A stretch of 64,000 bases of DNA from Apilactobacillus apinorum. Its GTDB lineage: Bacteria > Bacillota > Bacilli > Lactobacillales > Lactobacillaceae. The position numbers were made by a program, and so were the translations under genes. The first letter of the stretch is position 1. Every line of letters starts with the position of its first letter. Positions 35,905 to 45,968 of the stretch are shown here, piece by piece. Location: the NCBI RefSeq assembly GCF_001281175.1, contig NZ_KQ440395.1, positions 294,543 to 358,542 on the forward strand, in the 5' to 3' direction. The notes below the pieces were generated by a model. It did not search any database. It saw nothing but the letters and a program-made list of their open reading frames with translations, and was not told where the DNA came from.

Positions 35905-36720
35905 ATGACACACAAGCGAATGATTATTTTGGATATCGCTTCACTAGGTATTGGTGAGGCTCCTGATGCTAATCGTTTTAATTCTGTTGGTGCCGACACA
36001 TTAGGCCATGTTGCTGACAAAGGGCTTAGTGTTCCTAATTTGATCGATTTAGGATTAGGTAACATTCGTTGGGACAACGAATTAGCTACCGTTCCACAAA
36101 ATGACGCACCCCGTGCTTTCTTTGGTAAAATGGTGCCTAACGTAGCTTCATACAAGGGTAGTGCTACTTATCGTGAAATGTTCGATTATACTACTGATGC
36201 CCGTACTGTCTCTGTAATGGACTTAATGGCCGAACAGAATATGGATGTATCAATTATTTCAAGCTTTACTAATTATCTAGAAAAACAGGACGAAATCTCA
36301 ACGCTCCAAGTTCCTAGTGATAGTAAAGCTTTTGTTGAATTATCAGCTAAAATGAGAACACAAAAAGATGGTTTAATATACTGCCAAGTTCCAGAAGTTC
36401 ACATTTTAGCAAAAGCTAGAAATTGTTTTGGATATGCGGAACAATTAAACAAAGTAGATGAAACAATTGGTAAGATTGTTGAAAGACTTCGAGACACAGA
36501 TTTATTGTTAATTTTATCGTCTGAAGCAATCGACCCATCAATGGAAATTAAGATTTCTCGTGAATACTTACCGCTATTAGTTTTTAATCCAAACCAAGAA
36601 GTCGGTAAATCACTTGGCATTAAGCGCTCATTGGGGGCAGTTGGAAATGCGATTGCAGCATATTTTGACTTAGATGAGGGGAAACAAAATAAGCCAAACT
36701 TTATTAACGAGGTTCTATAA
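35905..36720 (+). CDS. DeoB-like (phosphopentomutase-related) protein, probable pseudoenzyme
   Basis: 271 residues; true DeoB has about 390. The ends are clearly DeoB: GIGEAPDANRF...VGADTLGHVADKG at residues about 13-36, and DLLLI...REYLPLLVFNPN...LGIKRSLGAVGNAIAAYFDL at the C-terminus. The cap domain is mostly missing, and metal-site motifs are changed. The usual GKDT-TGHWE becomes KGSATYREM (residues 84-92), the D-D-YGHR region becomes CQVPEVHILAKAR (from 160), ADHGNDP becomes SSEAIDP (205-211), and TDHTREY becomes EIKISREY. The frame is intact with a strong promoter and AAGGAGG, so it looks maintained rather than decaying. The next gene is a CNT nucleoside permease. Catalysis is unlikely; a sensing or partner role is an inference. 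Confidence 0.85.
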   Translation: MTHKRMIILDIASLGIGEAPDANRFNSVGADTLGHVADKGLSVPNLIDLGLGNIRWDNELATVPQNDAPRAFFGKMVPNVASYKGSATYREMFDYTTDARTVSVMDLMAEQNMDVSIISSFTNYLEKQDEISTLQVPSDSKAFVELSAKMRTQKDGLIYCQVPEVHILAKARNCFGYAEQLNKVDETIGKIVERLRDTDLLLILSSEAIDPSMEIKISREYLPLLVFNPNQEVGKSLGIKRSLGAVGNAIAAYFDLDEGKQNKPNFINEVL

Positions 36721-36808
36721 TAAAAGTAACTTGAAAGGGGTGTTGCGCAACTAAAATAAGCTATTTGTCACTATATTTTTTGTCGCAGAGAAAGGATTAG
36801 AATTAAAT

Positions 36809-38056
36809 ATGTATTTATTAGTTAATATCTTAGGAATTATTGTATTTCTAGGAATCGCGGTTTTATTTTCAAAAAACAAGAAGGAAATTAAATGGCGCTC
36901 AGTTATAACCGTTTTAGTAGTAAACTTATTGATTGCATACTGTTTAACAGAATTTTCATGGGGTCGTGCAGCTGTTGAAGCCGCTGCCAACGGATTCACA
37001 GCATTAGTTGAAGTTGCCTACCAAGGAATTGCATTTGCTTTACCAAGTTGGGTACACGTTAAGTCAATGGACTTTGTAACATCAGCACTTCTTCCTATTT
37101 TATTAATTGTTCCAGTGTTTGATATTTTAACTTACATTGGAGTCCTACCATGGATCATCAAGTGGGTAGGTAAAGGATTGGCTTACATAACTGGCCAACC
37201 TAAATTTGAATCATTCTTCGCTGTTGAAATGATGTTTTTAGGTAATACTGAAGCACTTGCTGTTTCAACTCTACAATTAAAACAAATCTCAGCAGTTAGA
37301 AACGTTGTTATTGCTATGATGTCAATGTCATGTGTTACTGCATCAATCCTTGGTGCATATACACAAATGGTTCCAGGTCAATACGTATTGACTGCCGTTC
37401 CATTGAACATCTTAAATGCCGTTATTATTACTAGCATTTTAATGCCAACTACTGTTACTCCAGAAGAAGACACTATCGCTAAATTAGGTAGTTCAGCTTC
37501 GACTGCAGAAGTGGCTGTTGGTGAAAACCCAGTAAACGATGAAGAAGCTAAGAAAGAACCATTCTTCTCATTCTTAGGTGATTCAATTCTAGGTGCCGGT
37601 AAATTAATCTTAATCATCACTGCTAATGTTATTGCATTCGTTGCTTTAGCTGCATTGATTGACAAGATCTTAGGCGCAATCAACCCTAGTTTATCTCTAG
37701 AACACATTCTAGGAATCATTATGTTCCCATTCGCATGGTTAATGGGTTCAGACGTACACACTGCTTTTGACTTTGCTCAAAACATGGGTACTAAGTTAGT
37801 AACTAATGAATTTGTGGTTATGGGTAAAGTATCTCCACACATCTCCTCATACGCACCTCACTACCGTGCTCAATTAACAGTCTTCCTTACTTCATTTGCT
37901 AACCTTTCTACAGTAGGAATGATTATCGGTGCGTTTAAAGGTATCGTTAATAGAGAAGTAAACAACGCTATTTCCAAGAGTGTTGGTTACATGATTCTAT
38001 CAGGTATTTTAGTATCACTAATGTCTGCTGGAATCGTGGGACTATTTGTTTGGTAA
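36809..38056 (+). CDS. nupC: Nucleoside permease, CNT/NupC family
   Basis: 415 residues with about ten hydrophobic helices. The family signatures are AFALPSWV..., the central G-EA-VAVSTLQL-like stretch (FLGNTEALAVSTLQLKQISA), MMSMSCVTASILGAY and, near the end, GSDVHTAFDFAQNMGTKLVTNEFV. CNT proteins import nucleosides with protons or sodium. The assigned start at 36809 follows AAAGGA. The DeoB-like gene lies 88 nt upstream in the same direction; the gap has a short GTTGCGCAAC palindrome but no terminator, so they are likely one operon. This would link nucleoside uptake to the DeoB-related protein. Confidence 0.92.
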   Translation: MYLLVNILGIIVFLGIAVLFSKNKKEIKWRSVITVLVVNLLIAYCLTEFSWGRAAVEAAANGFTALVEVAYQGIAFALPSWVHVKSMDFVTSALLPILLIVPVFDILTYIGVLPWIIKWVGKGLAYITGQPKFESFFAVEMMFLGNTEALAVSTLQLKQISAVRNVVIAMMSMSCVTASILGAYTQMVPGQYVLTAVPLNILNAVIITSILMPTTVTPEEDTIAKLGSSASTAEVAVGENPVNDEEAKKEPFFSFLGDSILGAGKLILIITANVIAFVALAALIDKILGAINPSLSLEHILGIIMFPFAWLMGSDVHTAFDFAQNMGTKLVTNEFVVMGKVSPHISSYAPHYRAQLTVFLTSFANLSTVGMIIGAFKGIVNREVNNAISKSVGYMILSGILVSLMSAGIVGLFVW

Positions 38057-38080
38057 AATAGATTTAATAATAACTATAAA

Positions 38081-38104
38081 AAGACAGCGCACGCTGTCTT
38101 TTTT
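38081..38104 (+). terminator. Terminator of nucleoside permease operon
   Basis: AAGACAGC/GCTGTCTT hairpin followed by T residues. Confidence 0.88.
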
Positions 38105-38141
38105 GTTTCCTTAAATTAGTGAATTTTTTTGGATATTGTAG

Positions 38142-38170
38142 TGACTAAATAACCCGATTTTGGTTATAAT
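38142..38170 (+). promoter_or_regulatory. Promoter of rsmG-parA-parB operon
   Basis: -35 TGACTA (38142-38147), 17-nt spacer, and -10 TATAAT (38165-38170), giving a leader of about 85 nt. Confidence 0.6.
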
Positions 38171-38229
38171 GGAGAAGTATATGTTTCATCATTGTAAAAG
38201 AAGAAAATTTCATGTAAAGTATAGATATA

Positions 38230-38250
38230 TGTGAAACATCGTGTTTCACA
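38230..38250. promoter_or_regulatory. Everted parS half-sites in rsmG leader
   Basis: TGTGAAACA (38230-38238) and TGTTTCACA (38242-38250) are perfectly complementary with a 3-nt gap, 14 nt before the start codon. Each arm contains a half-site of the ParB site parS (TGTTTCAC/GTGAAACA), but in outward order. A further TGTTTCAT lies at 38182. It may be a ParB-linked operator or a translation-affecting hairpin. Confidence 0.5.
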
Positions 38251-38264
38251 GTAGGAGGATTTGT

Positions 38265-39002
38265 ATGAATCCAGAAGAATTTAAGACAGAATTAGCTAAA
38301 CACAATATCGAATTAAGCGACGAACAAATGCAACAATTTGCTACATATTATGAAATGCTAGTGGCAACTAATGAACACGTGAACTTAACTACGATTGTCG
38401 ATCGTGACGAAGTGTATTTAAAGCATTTCTTTGACTCCATTACACCAGCTTTTTATGCCGATGAATTGAGAACAGAAGAATTAACACTTTGCGATGTGGG
38501 AGCTGGAGCTGGTTTTCCATCGATTCCACTAAAGATTGCCTTTCCCAATTTAAGGGTAACGATTATTGATTCATTAAATAAGCGCATTAACTTTTTAGAT
38601 GAGCTAGTCACTAAATTGGGCTTGGACCATGTTCAATTGCACCATGCGCGTGCAGAAGAATTTGGCGGTAAGAAGTCCACATATCGTGAACAATTCGATT
38701 TAGCAACTGCCCGTGCAGTAGCTAGAATGAGTGTTTTAGCTGAACTTTGTTTACCACTGGTTAAAGTTGGCGGTAAGATGATTGCACTGAAAGCATCACA
38801 AGCCAAAAATGAAATCTCTGATGGCAAGAGCGCGATTACTACTTTAGGTGGTAAATTACTATCAGATGATGAATTTAATCTACCAGTTTCTAATGATCCA
38901 CGAAATATGGTAATTTTAGAAAAAGTGAAAGCAACACCTAAGCAATACCCAAGAAAAGCAGGAACACCTAACAAGAAACCAATTGGTTCCAATAACAACT
39001 AG
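38265..39002 (+). CDS. rsmG: 16S rRNA (guanine-527-N7)-methyltransferase RsmG (GidB)
   Basis: 245 residues from ATG 38265, with AGGAGG 7 nt before it (the upstream GTG lies within an inverted repeat). The motifs are NLTTIVDRDEVYLKHFFDS near the N-terminus, the SAM-binding DVGAGAGFPSIPLKIAFP, and DLATARAVARMSVL. It methylates G527 of 16S rRNA; loss gives low-level streptomycin resistance in other bacteria. It heads a block with parA, parB, DUF951, ychF and DUF1129, an order commonly near the replication origin in lactobacilli. Confidence 0.95.
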   Translation: MNPEEFKTELAKHNIELSDEQMQQFATYYEMLVATNEHVNLTTIVDRDEVYLKHFFDSITPAFYADELRTEELTLCDVGAGAGFPSIPLKIAFPNLRVTIIDSLNKRINFLDELVTKLGLDHVQLHHARAEEFGGKKSTYREQFDLATARAVARMSVLAELCLPLVKVGGKMIALKASQAKNEISDGKSAITTLGGKLLSDDEFNLPVSNDPRNMVILEKVKATPKQYPRKAGTPNKKPIGSNNN

Positions 39003-39020
39003 ACGATAGGAGGGGTTTTC

Positions 39021-39788
39021 ATGGCACACGTCATATCTTTAGCTAACCAAAAGGGTGGGGTCGGTAAAACGACTACATCAGTTAATCTAGGTGCAGACCT
39101 TGCCACTATGGGCAAAAAAGTCCTATTAATTGATGCCGATGCCCAAGGTAACGCCACTTCAGGAGTGGGAATTCAAAAAGCAGACATCCAAAAGGATATC
39201 TACGATATATTAGTTAATGAAGAACCAATCGAAGAAGCGATTATTCCGTCTAAGCATGATGGTTTAGATATCGTTCCGGCAACAATTCAATTGTCAGGTG
39301 CTGATATTGAATTAACACCACAAATGGCTAGAGAAACCCGCCTTTTGAATGCCCTAAAAACTGTCAAAGATAATTATGACTATGTCTTAGTGGATTGTCC
39401 GCCATCATTAGGATTGATTACTGTAAATGCATTTACAGCAAGTGATTCAATCTTAATTCCAGTGCAAACAGAATACTATGCACTGGAAGGGTTAAGCCAA
39501 CTATTGAACACAGTCCAATTAGTAAAGAAACACTTCAATGCGGATTTATATGTTGAAGGGGTATTACTAACAATGTATGATGCTCGTACTAAGTTAGGCC
39601 AACAAGTTAACGATGAAGTGCGTAAGTACTTTGGTGATAAAGTTTATAACACCATCATCACTAGAAATGTGCGCTTATCTGAAGCACCTAGTTATGGATT
39701 ACCAATTATAGATTATGACCCATCTTCAAAAGGATCAGAACTATACATGGATTTTGCAAAGGAAGTGTTAGCTGCTCATGGTGAATAA
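39021..39788 (+). CDS. parA: Chromosome partitioning ATPase ParA (Soj)
   Basis: 255 residues behind TAGGAGGGG. The deviant Walker A box NQKGGVGKTTTSVNLG is at residues about 8-23, with Walker B-type DYVLVDCPPSLGLITVNA. ParA/Soj ATPases bind DNA as ATP dimers and work with ParB in origin segregation and control of DnaA. The 3' end overlaps the parB start by 11 nt, implying coupled translation. Confidence 0.95.
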   Translation: MAHVISLANQKGGVGKTTTSVNLGADLATMGKKVLLIDADAQGNATSGVGIQKADIQKDIYDILVNEEPIEEAIIPSKHDGLDIVPATIQLSGADIELTPQMARETRLLNALKTVKDNYDYVLVDCPPSLGLITVNAFTASDSILIPVQTEYYALEGLSQLLNTVQLVKKHFNADLYVEGVLLTMYDARTKLGQQVNDEVRKYFGDKVYNTIITRNVRLSEAPSYGLPIIDYDPSSKGSELYMDFAKEVLAAHGE

Positions 39789-40659
39789 TAAAGGTCTAGG
39801 TCGAGGAATTGAAGCTTTATTTGCTGATAATGATATCGACGCAAACTCAGAAGATGTATTGGATTTGGAATTAAGTAAATTATCGCCTAATCCATTCCAA
39901 CCCAGAACCCATTTTGATACTGAAGCGCTAAAAGATTTAACTCGTTCAATTGAAAAATCTGGGGTTTTCCAACCAATTATCGTTAGAAAAAAAATTGGTC
40001 AAAATGATAAGTATGAAATCTTAGCTGGTGAACGTCGTTTCCGTGCTTCTAAGATGGCTGGGAAAGAAAAAATTCCAGCAATCGTACGTGATGCATCAGA
40101 TGAACAAATGATGGAAATTGCCGTCATGGAAAATCTTCAAAGAGAAGATTTAAATCCAATCGAAGAAGCTGAAGCATACAACACATTGATGACTAAACTA
40201 GAAATTACTCAAGCAGAAGTTTCTAAGCGTTTAGGTAAGTCACGTCCATACATTGCTAACTATTTACGATTATTAGGTCTTCCTACTGAAGTAAAGGAAA
40301 TGCTAACTAAGAACCAATTATCAATGGGACAAGCTAGAACTTTGCTTTCTGTGAAGAAAAAAGATGATTTAATTCGTCTAGCAAAGAAGGCTTACGATCA
40401 AACACTAACAGTGCGTCAATTGGAAAGTGAAATCAAGGCATTAGGAGATAGTCCTGCCAAGAGCAAGAAACCAAGACGTTCAACTAAGAAGTCACCTTTT
40501 TTGCGTGCTTCTGAAAATGAACTTCAAGATAAATTCCAAACTTCTGTTTCAATCTCTAACAGTCGTTCTAAAAAAGGTACTGGTAAGATTGAAATTAGTT
40601 ACGCATCCGATGACGATTTAAATCGTATTTTACAAATTTTAGATATTAATTTAGATTAA
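39778..40659 (+). CDS. parB: Chromosome partitioning protein ParB (Spo0J)
   Basis: 293 residues. The N-terminal CTP-binding ParB/Srx domain has LSPNPFQPRTHFD and the GERRFRA box; the arginine patch and the ENLQREDLNPIEEAEAY motif follow. The helix-turn-helix KLEITQAEVSKRLGKSRPYIANYLRLLGLP binds parS, and the C-terminus is for dimerisation. It starts inside the end of parA (ATG 39778; GTG 39781 is also possible). I found no canonical parS within this window, only the everted half-sites ahead of rsmG. Confidence 0.95.
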   Translation: MVNNKGLGRGIEALFADNDIDANSEDVLDLELSKLSPNPFQPRTHFDTEALKDLTRSIEKSGVFQPIIVRKKIGQNDKYEILAGERRFRASKMAGKEKIPAIVRDASDEQMMEIAVMENLQREDLNPIEEAEAYNTLMTKLEITQAEVSKRLGKSRPYIANYLRLLGLPTEVKEMLTKNQLSMGQARTLLSVKKKDDLIRLAKKAYDQTLTVRQLESEIKALGDSPAKSKKPRRSTKKSPFLRASENELQDKFQTSVSISNSRSKKGTGKIEISYASDDDLNRILQILDINLD

Positions 40660-40673
40660 AAGGAGTACTTAAT

Positions 40674-40862
40674 ATGTATTCATTAAATGATGTCGTAATG
40701 ATGAAAAAAGCTCATCCATGCGGTGCCAATAGCTGGAAGATTATCCGTATGGGTGCTGATATTAAGATTGAATGCCAAAACTGCGGTCACGTGGTAATGT
40801 TACCTCGTCGTGAGTTTGACAAGAAAATGAAAAAAGTAATTGAGAGTGCTAACGAAGACTAA
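40674..40862 (+). CDS. DUF951 family small protein
   Basis: 62 residues after AAGGAG. The sequence MMKKAHPCGANSW and IECQNCGHVVMLPRREFDKK matches DUF951, a short Cys-containing (zinc-ribbon-like) protein conserved between parB and ychF in Firmicutes. It lies 14 nt after parB and 26 nt before ychF, clearly in the operon. Its molecular role is not known to me. Confidence 0.88.
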   Translation: MYSLNDVVMMKKAHPCGANSWKIIRMGADIKIECQNCGHVVMLPRREFDKKMKKVIESANED

Positions 40863-40888
40863 AATCAAAGAAAAGAGTGAATGAAAAT

Positions 40889-41989
40889 ATGTCATTAACA
40901 GCAGGGATTGTGGGATTACCTAACGTTGGAAAGTCCACACTATTTAATGCGATTACTAAAGCCGGAGCAGAAATGGCGAACTATCCATTCGCCACAATTG
41001 ATCCAAACGTTGGGATGGTAGAAGTACCTGATGAACGTTTAGACCGTATTGACAAAGTAATTCCCGCAAAGAAGATTGTTCCTACTACATTTGAATTTAC
41101 TGATATCGCCGGTATTGTTAAGGGAGCAAGTAAGGGTGAAGGTTTAGGTAACAAGTTCCTAGAAAACATTCGACAAGTAGATGCTATCGTGCACGTAGTG
41201 CGTTCATTTGACGATGACAACATTACTCACGTTACTGGTAAAGTTGACCCAATCTCAGATATTGAAACTATTAACCTAGAACTAGGCATCTCTGATTTAG
41301 ATGCCGTTACTAAGCGTTTAGGTCGTGTTCAAAAAGCTGCTAAGGGTAAAGATGAAGCAGCAGTTGCCGAATTAGCTGTGCTAGAAAAAATTAAACCAGT
41401 ACTAGAAGCAGGTAAACCAGTTCGTTCAATCGATTTCGATGAAGAAGAACAAAAGATTGTTAAAGGACTATTTCTATTAACTTCAAAACCAGTGCTATAC
41501 GTTGCTAACATCTCAGAAGATGATATGGCTGACCCAGAAGGTTCAAAATACTTCCAACTAGTTAAGGAATACGCTGAATCAGAAAACGCTCAAGCAATTG
41601 GTATTGCAGCCGAAACTGAGGAAGAAATCGCCGAATTAGATGAAGAAGACAAAGCTACTTTCCTAGAAGCTGAAGGGGTAACTGAACCAGGTCTAAATAA
41701 ATTAATTCGTGCTTCTTACAAATTATTAGGTCTAGAAACTTTCTTCACTGCTGGTGGAAAAGAAACTAAGGCTTGGACTTACTTAAAGGGTACCAAAGCG
41801 CCACAAGCTGCCGGAATTATTCACTCTGACTTTGAACGTGGATTTATTCGTGCTGAAGTAATGGCATTCTCTGACCTAGATGAACTAGGTAGTGAACAAG
41901 CGGTGAAAGAAGCTGGTAAGCTACGTGTTGAAGGTAAAGACTACGTCATGCAAGATGGCGATATCGTAAACTTCAGATTTAACGTTTAA
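40889..41989 (+). CDS. ychF: Redox/ribosome-linked ATPase YchF (OLA1 family)
   Basis: 366 residues from ATG 40889, exactly the normal family length; a GTG at 40877 would add four residues. The P-loop is [15 protein letters not shown] (residues about 8-22), with [22 protein letters not shown] as the switch/G3 region and a C-terminal TGS-like domain ([30 protein letters not shown]). YchF is a universally conserved Obg-like ATPase that associates with ribosomes and modulates stress responses. It sits in the parAB operon. Confidence 0.95.
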   Translation: MSLTAGIVGLPNVGKSTLFNAITKAGAEMANYPFATIDPNVGMVEVPDERLDRIDKVIPAKKIVPTTFEFTDIAGIVKGASKGEGLGNKFLENIRQVDAIVHVVRSFDDDNITHVTGKVDPISDIETINLELGISDLDAVTKRLGRVQKAAKGKDEAAVAELAVLEKIKPVLEAGKPVRSIDFDEEEQKIVKGLFLLTSKPVLYVANISEDDMADPEGSKYFQLVKEYAESENAQAIGIAAETEEEIAELDEEDKATFLEAEGVTEPGLNKLIRASYKLLGLETFFTAGGKETKAWTYLKGTKAPQAAGIIHSDFERGFIRAEVMAFSDLDELGSEQAVKEAGKLRVEGKDYVMQDGDIVNFRFNV

Positions 41990-42007
41990 TCAGAAAGGAT
42001 TGCTTTA

Positions 42008-42730
42008 ATGACTGAAAAAAGAAATGCTCATGTGCAACAAGATCGCCATGAAGCAGATAAAAAGACTAGAACTCAATTCGACGGAATCGGTTTGACTAAA
42101 CGTAATTCCGATTACATGTTCCGTTTTAGTAAAGAATTAAAGAAGACTGCTTTGAGTCCTGAAAGAAAGGCTGAAATCATCAGTCAAATGAAGGATGAAC
42201 TATTAGTAGAACAAAAGCACGGGGCAACTGCGCGTAATTTATACGGTACAGTTGAAGAACGTATTGCCTTCATTGTGAATCCACCAAAGAAAAAGACTTC
42301 AATGTTTGATAACTTTATTCCTAACGTTGTTTACAATGCAGTATTCTTCTTAATCCTATTTAACCTAATGTACGGATTTATCCTATTAATCCAACCTAAG
42401 AACGGTCAAGAACAAGCTGTTGGAATTACTTCACTAATATTAATTTCTGCAGTGTTCGGATTCTGTGCTCCATTCCTAACTAAGTTGCTAGATCCAAGTG
42501 TTAAGCATACTTATAATGGATGGATGCGTGCGCTATTCATGTTAATCACAGTATTAGTGTGGATTCTTGCATTCTTCATTGCTATTAACTTGCCTAAGAC
42601 TGGCATTAACGTTGTGGTATCACCAATTGTTAACTTCGTGTTAGCCGCAATTGGAATTGGTGTGGACATCTGGGTTCATAAAAAATACACCATTACTGTG
42701 AACTTCTTTACACCAAGAGTGAAAAAATAA
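42008..42730 (+). CDS. DUF1129 family membrane protein
   Basis: 240 residues. A charged N-terminal region (about 1-100, with KRNSDYMFRFSKELKK and a region like a helical hairpin) leads to about four membrane helices (VVYNAVFFLILFNLMYGFILL and following). This architecture and the position after ychF are typical of lactobacillar DUF1129 proteins of unknown function. It is the last gene of the rsmG operon, followed by a terminator. Confidence 0.85.
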   Translation: MTEKRNAHVQQDRHEADKKTRTQFDGIGLTKRNSDYMFRFSKELKKTALSPERKAEIISQMKDELLVEQKHGATARNLYGTVEERIAFIVNPPKKKTSMFDNFIPNVVYNAVFFLILFNLMYGFILLIQPKNGQEQAVGITSLILISAVFGFCAPFLTKLLDPSVKHTYNGWMRALFMLITVLVWILAFFIAINLPKTGINVVVSPIVNFVLAAIGIGVDIWVHKKYTITVNFFTPRVKK

Positions 42731-42747
42731 AAATAAAAAATATAGAC

Positions 42748-42786
42748 GATCGAAAATTTTATTTGATTTTCGTTCGTTTTTTTTGT
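42748..42786 (+). terminator. Terminator of rsmG-parAB-ychF operon
   Basis: ACGATCGAAAAT/ATTTTCGTTCGT stem with one mismatch, then eight T residues. Confidence 0.85.
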
Positions 42787-42825
42787 ATATTAGAAATTAA
42801 AAAAATAAACAGATAGGGGATTTAG

Positions 42826-43965
<1,140 letters not shown>

Positions 43966-43972
43966 AAAATGA

Positions 43973-44000
43973 AAAGATGCTAATTTTAGCATCTTTTTTT
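43973..44000 (+). terminator. Terminator of guaB
   Basis: AAAGATGCTAA/TTAGCATCTTT hairpin with T run. Confidence 0.9.
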
Positions 44001-44080
44001 GTGTAGTTTTTATATAACAAAGCTTAAGATTATGTTAATATTAAGCTATACAACAATTTAAGAAAGAGGGCGGCGTTTCG

Positions 44081-44770
44081 ATGAAAGTACTAGTAGTTGA
44101 CGACGATCAAGAAATTGCTGAATTACTAAAAATTTACATAAGAAACGAAGGATACGAAACCGTGATTGTAAATGACGGTGAAGCAGCATTAACAGAATTA
44201 AGAAAGAACTCAGATGTAGGTCTAATGATCTTAGATATCATGATGCCTAAGATGTCTGGTTTCGAAGTTCTAAAGCGCGTTAGAAGAGAAATCAGTTTAC
44301 CAATCATGATCCTTTCTGCTAAGGCTGAAGATATTGATAAGATTGAAGGACTTGTTGGTGGGGCTGATGATTATATCACTAAACCATTTAACCCGCTTGA
44401 AGTAATGGCTAGAATGCATTCTATTTTACGTCGATACACCGATAAAGTGGTTGTTGGTGAACCAGAAGTATTGAACGTTTCATCATTAACCATTAATCGT
44501 GAATCTCATGAAGTTAAGACCGAAGATGGTAGCACCATTCAATTAACTGCAATTGAATTTGGTATTTTATACCTATTAGCTAGTCATCCTGGTCGTGTTT
44601 ACTCAGCTAACGAAATTTTTGAACGTGTTTGGCGTCAAGAAAGTATCATTTCAGCTAAGACTGTTATGGTTCATGTTAGTCACTTACGTGATAAGTTAGA
44701 AGAAGCCACTGACGGTAAAAAGATTATCGAAACTGTTTGGGGAGTTGGATATAGAATCAATGAAGACTAA
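44081..44770 (+). CDS. Response regulator, OmpR/PhoB family (VanR-like)
   Basis: 229 residues. The receiver domain has DDD (residues 7-9), the phospho-acceptor Asp52 in LMILDIMMPK, and Lys in SAKAEDIDKIEGLVGGADDYITKPF. The C-terminal winged helix contains LTAIEFGILYLLASHPGRVYSANEIFERVW and ends HVSHLRDKLEE...VWGVGYRI. The cognate kinase gene overlaps its end by 11 nt. The D,D-carboxypeptidase third in the operon suggests control of peptidoglycan maturation, as in VanRS-type systems. Confidence 0.93.
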   Translation: MKVLVVDDDQEIAELLKIYIRNEGYETVIVNDGEAALTELRKNSDVGLMILDIMMPKMSGFEVLKRVRREISLPIMILSAKAEDIDKIEGLVGGADDYITKPFNPLEVMARMHSILRRYTDKVVVGEPEVLNVSSLTINRESHEVKTEDGSTIQLTAIEFGILYLLASHPGRVYSANEIFERVWRQESIISAKTVMVHVSHLRDKLEEATDGKKIIETVWGVGYRINED

Positions 44771-45968
44771 TACAAAAACAATCCAGTTAACACATAAAGA
44801 ACGCATTAGCTTATTTACTGATGCTGTTTTAACTAGTTTGTTTATTTTAATTATTAACTTTTTGGTTTTTTTCGCTACAGAAGTATATTACTCAACCCAT
44901 CCAGATTGGCGTAATACTCTAATTAGATTTGGAAATTCCTTGATTGCTGGTAACCATATTGAATTATGGAGCTGGAGTAATGGGTTCATCGTAATGATTG
45001 CGGCACTTGATATGTTTGTGCTATATATTCGTCTATTTATGCATTATAAACGTATTCAAGAACAACACATCATTCGTGATTTACATTACATTGCTGACGG
45101 AAACTTTGACTATACAATTCCCTATAAACTATTAGGTGATGATCAAAAGATTGTTGAAAGTATTAACATCCTAGTTAACAACGTGATTCATTCAATGTCT
45201 GAAGAATTAAACACTGAACGTTCTAAGGATGAATTGATTTCCAACGTTTCTCATGATATTAGGACGCCTTTGACTTCGATCATTGGATATCTAGGACTTA
45301 TTGAGAATAAACAATTTAAAAGTGAAGAAGAACTATATAAGTTTATTCATGTTGCATACTCAAAAGCAAGACAAATGAAGTCATTAGCTGATGATTTATT
45401 TGAGTATACTAAAATAACCGATAAAGATTTTAATAAATTAGAGACACATAAAATTGAAATGAAGGCTATGTTAGATCAAATAGCAGCTGAATTTGATCTA
45501 GAAATGGCTGAAAAGGGAATGCAGATTCATAGTAAGACTAACTTTGATACTTTGATAATTGAAGCCAGTCCAAACGATTTAGCCCGTGCTATTAATAATT
45601 TAATTACGAATGCACTAAAATATGGTATTGGTGGAAAGAATATTTATGTTGAAGGGTTTAGAGTCAATGAAAAAGAACTAGAAATTAAAGTTTCTAATGA
45701 TGGTGAAAAAATTCCGGAAGAATCTTTAAATCATGTTTTTGATCGTTTCTATAGGGTAGAAACATCTAGAAATAAATCTACCGGAGGAACTGGATTAGGT
45801 TTAGCAATCGTTTTTGAAGTAGTTAATATCCATGGTGGATACTGTTCAGTAGCCTCTAGTGACGAATTAACGACATTTACGCTTCATTTGCCAATCAAAC
45901 ATGGTGAAAAGTTAAAACCAAATCGAAGCGAAGTAGATAATCAGGAGGTTATCGAAGATGCTAAATAA
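44760..45968 (+). CDS. Sensor histidine kinase (VanS-like)
   Basis: 402 residues from ATG 44760, which overlaps the regulator's stop. Two N-terminal membrane helices flank an outside loop (about residues 35-75, TEVYYSTHPDWRN). A HAMP-like linker leads to the H-box SNVSHDIRTPLTSIIGYL with phospho-His165. The ATPase domain has the N box NNLITNALKYG, then DRFYRVETSRNKSTGGTGLGLAIV. It probably senses envelope state, but the signal is unknown. Its end overlaps the carboxypeptidase gene by 11 nt. Confidence 0.93.
   Translation: MKTNTKTIQLTHKERISLFTDAVLTSLFILIINFLVFFATEVYYSTHPDWRNTLIRFGNSLIAGNHIELWSWSNGFIVMIAALDMFVLYIRLFMHYKRIQEQHIIRDLHYIADGNFDYTIPYKLLGDDQKIVESINILVNNVIHSMSEELNTERSKDELISNVSHDIRTPLTSIIGYLGLIENKQFKSEEELYKFIHVAYSKARQMKSLADDLFEYTKITDKDFNKLETHKIEMKAMLDQIAAEFDLEMAEKGMQIHSKTNFDTLIIEASPNDLARAINNLITNALKYGIGGKNIYVEGFRVNEKELEIKVSNDGEKIPEESLNHVFDRFYRVETSRNKSTGGTGLGLAIVFEVVNIHGGYCSVASSDELTTFTLHLPIKHGEKLKPNRSEVDNQEVIEDAK

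Noticed and set aside
38371..38386. CACGTG inside rsmG as a parS site
   Set aside because: Only the 6-bp core matches; flanking bases do not fit TGTTTC/GAAACA.
40781..40796. CACGTG in the DUF951 gene as a parS site
   Set aside because: Flanks do not match and it is ordinary coding sequence.
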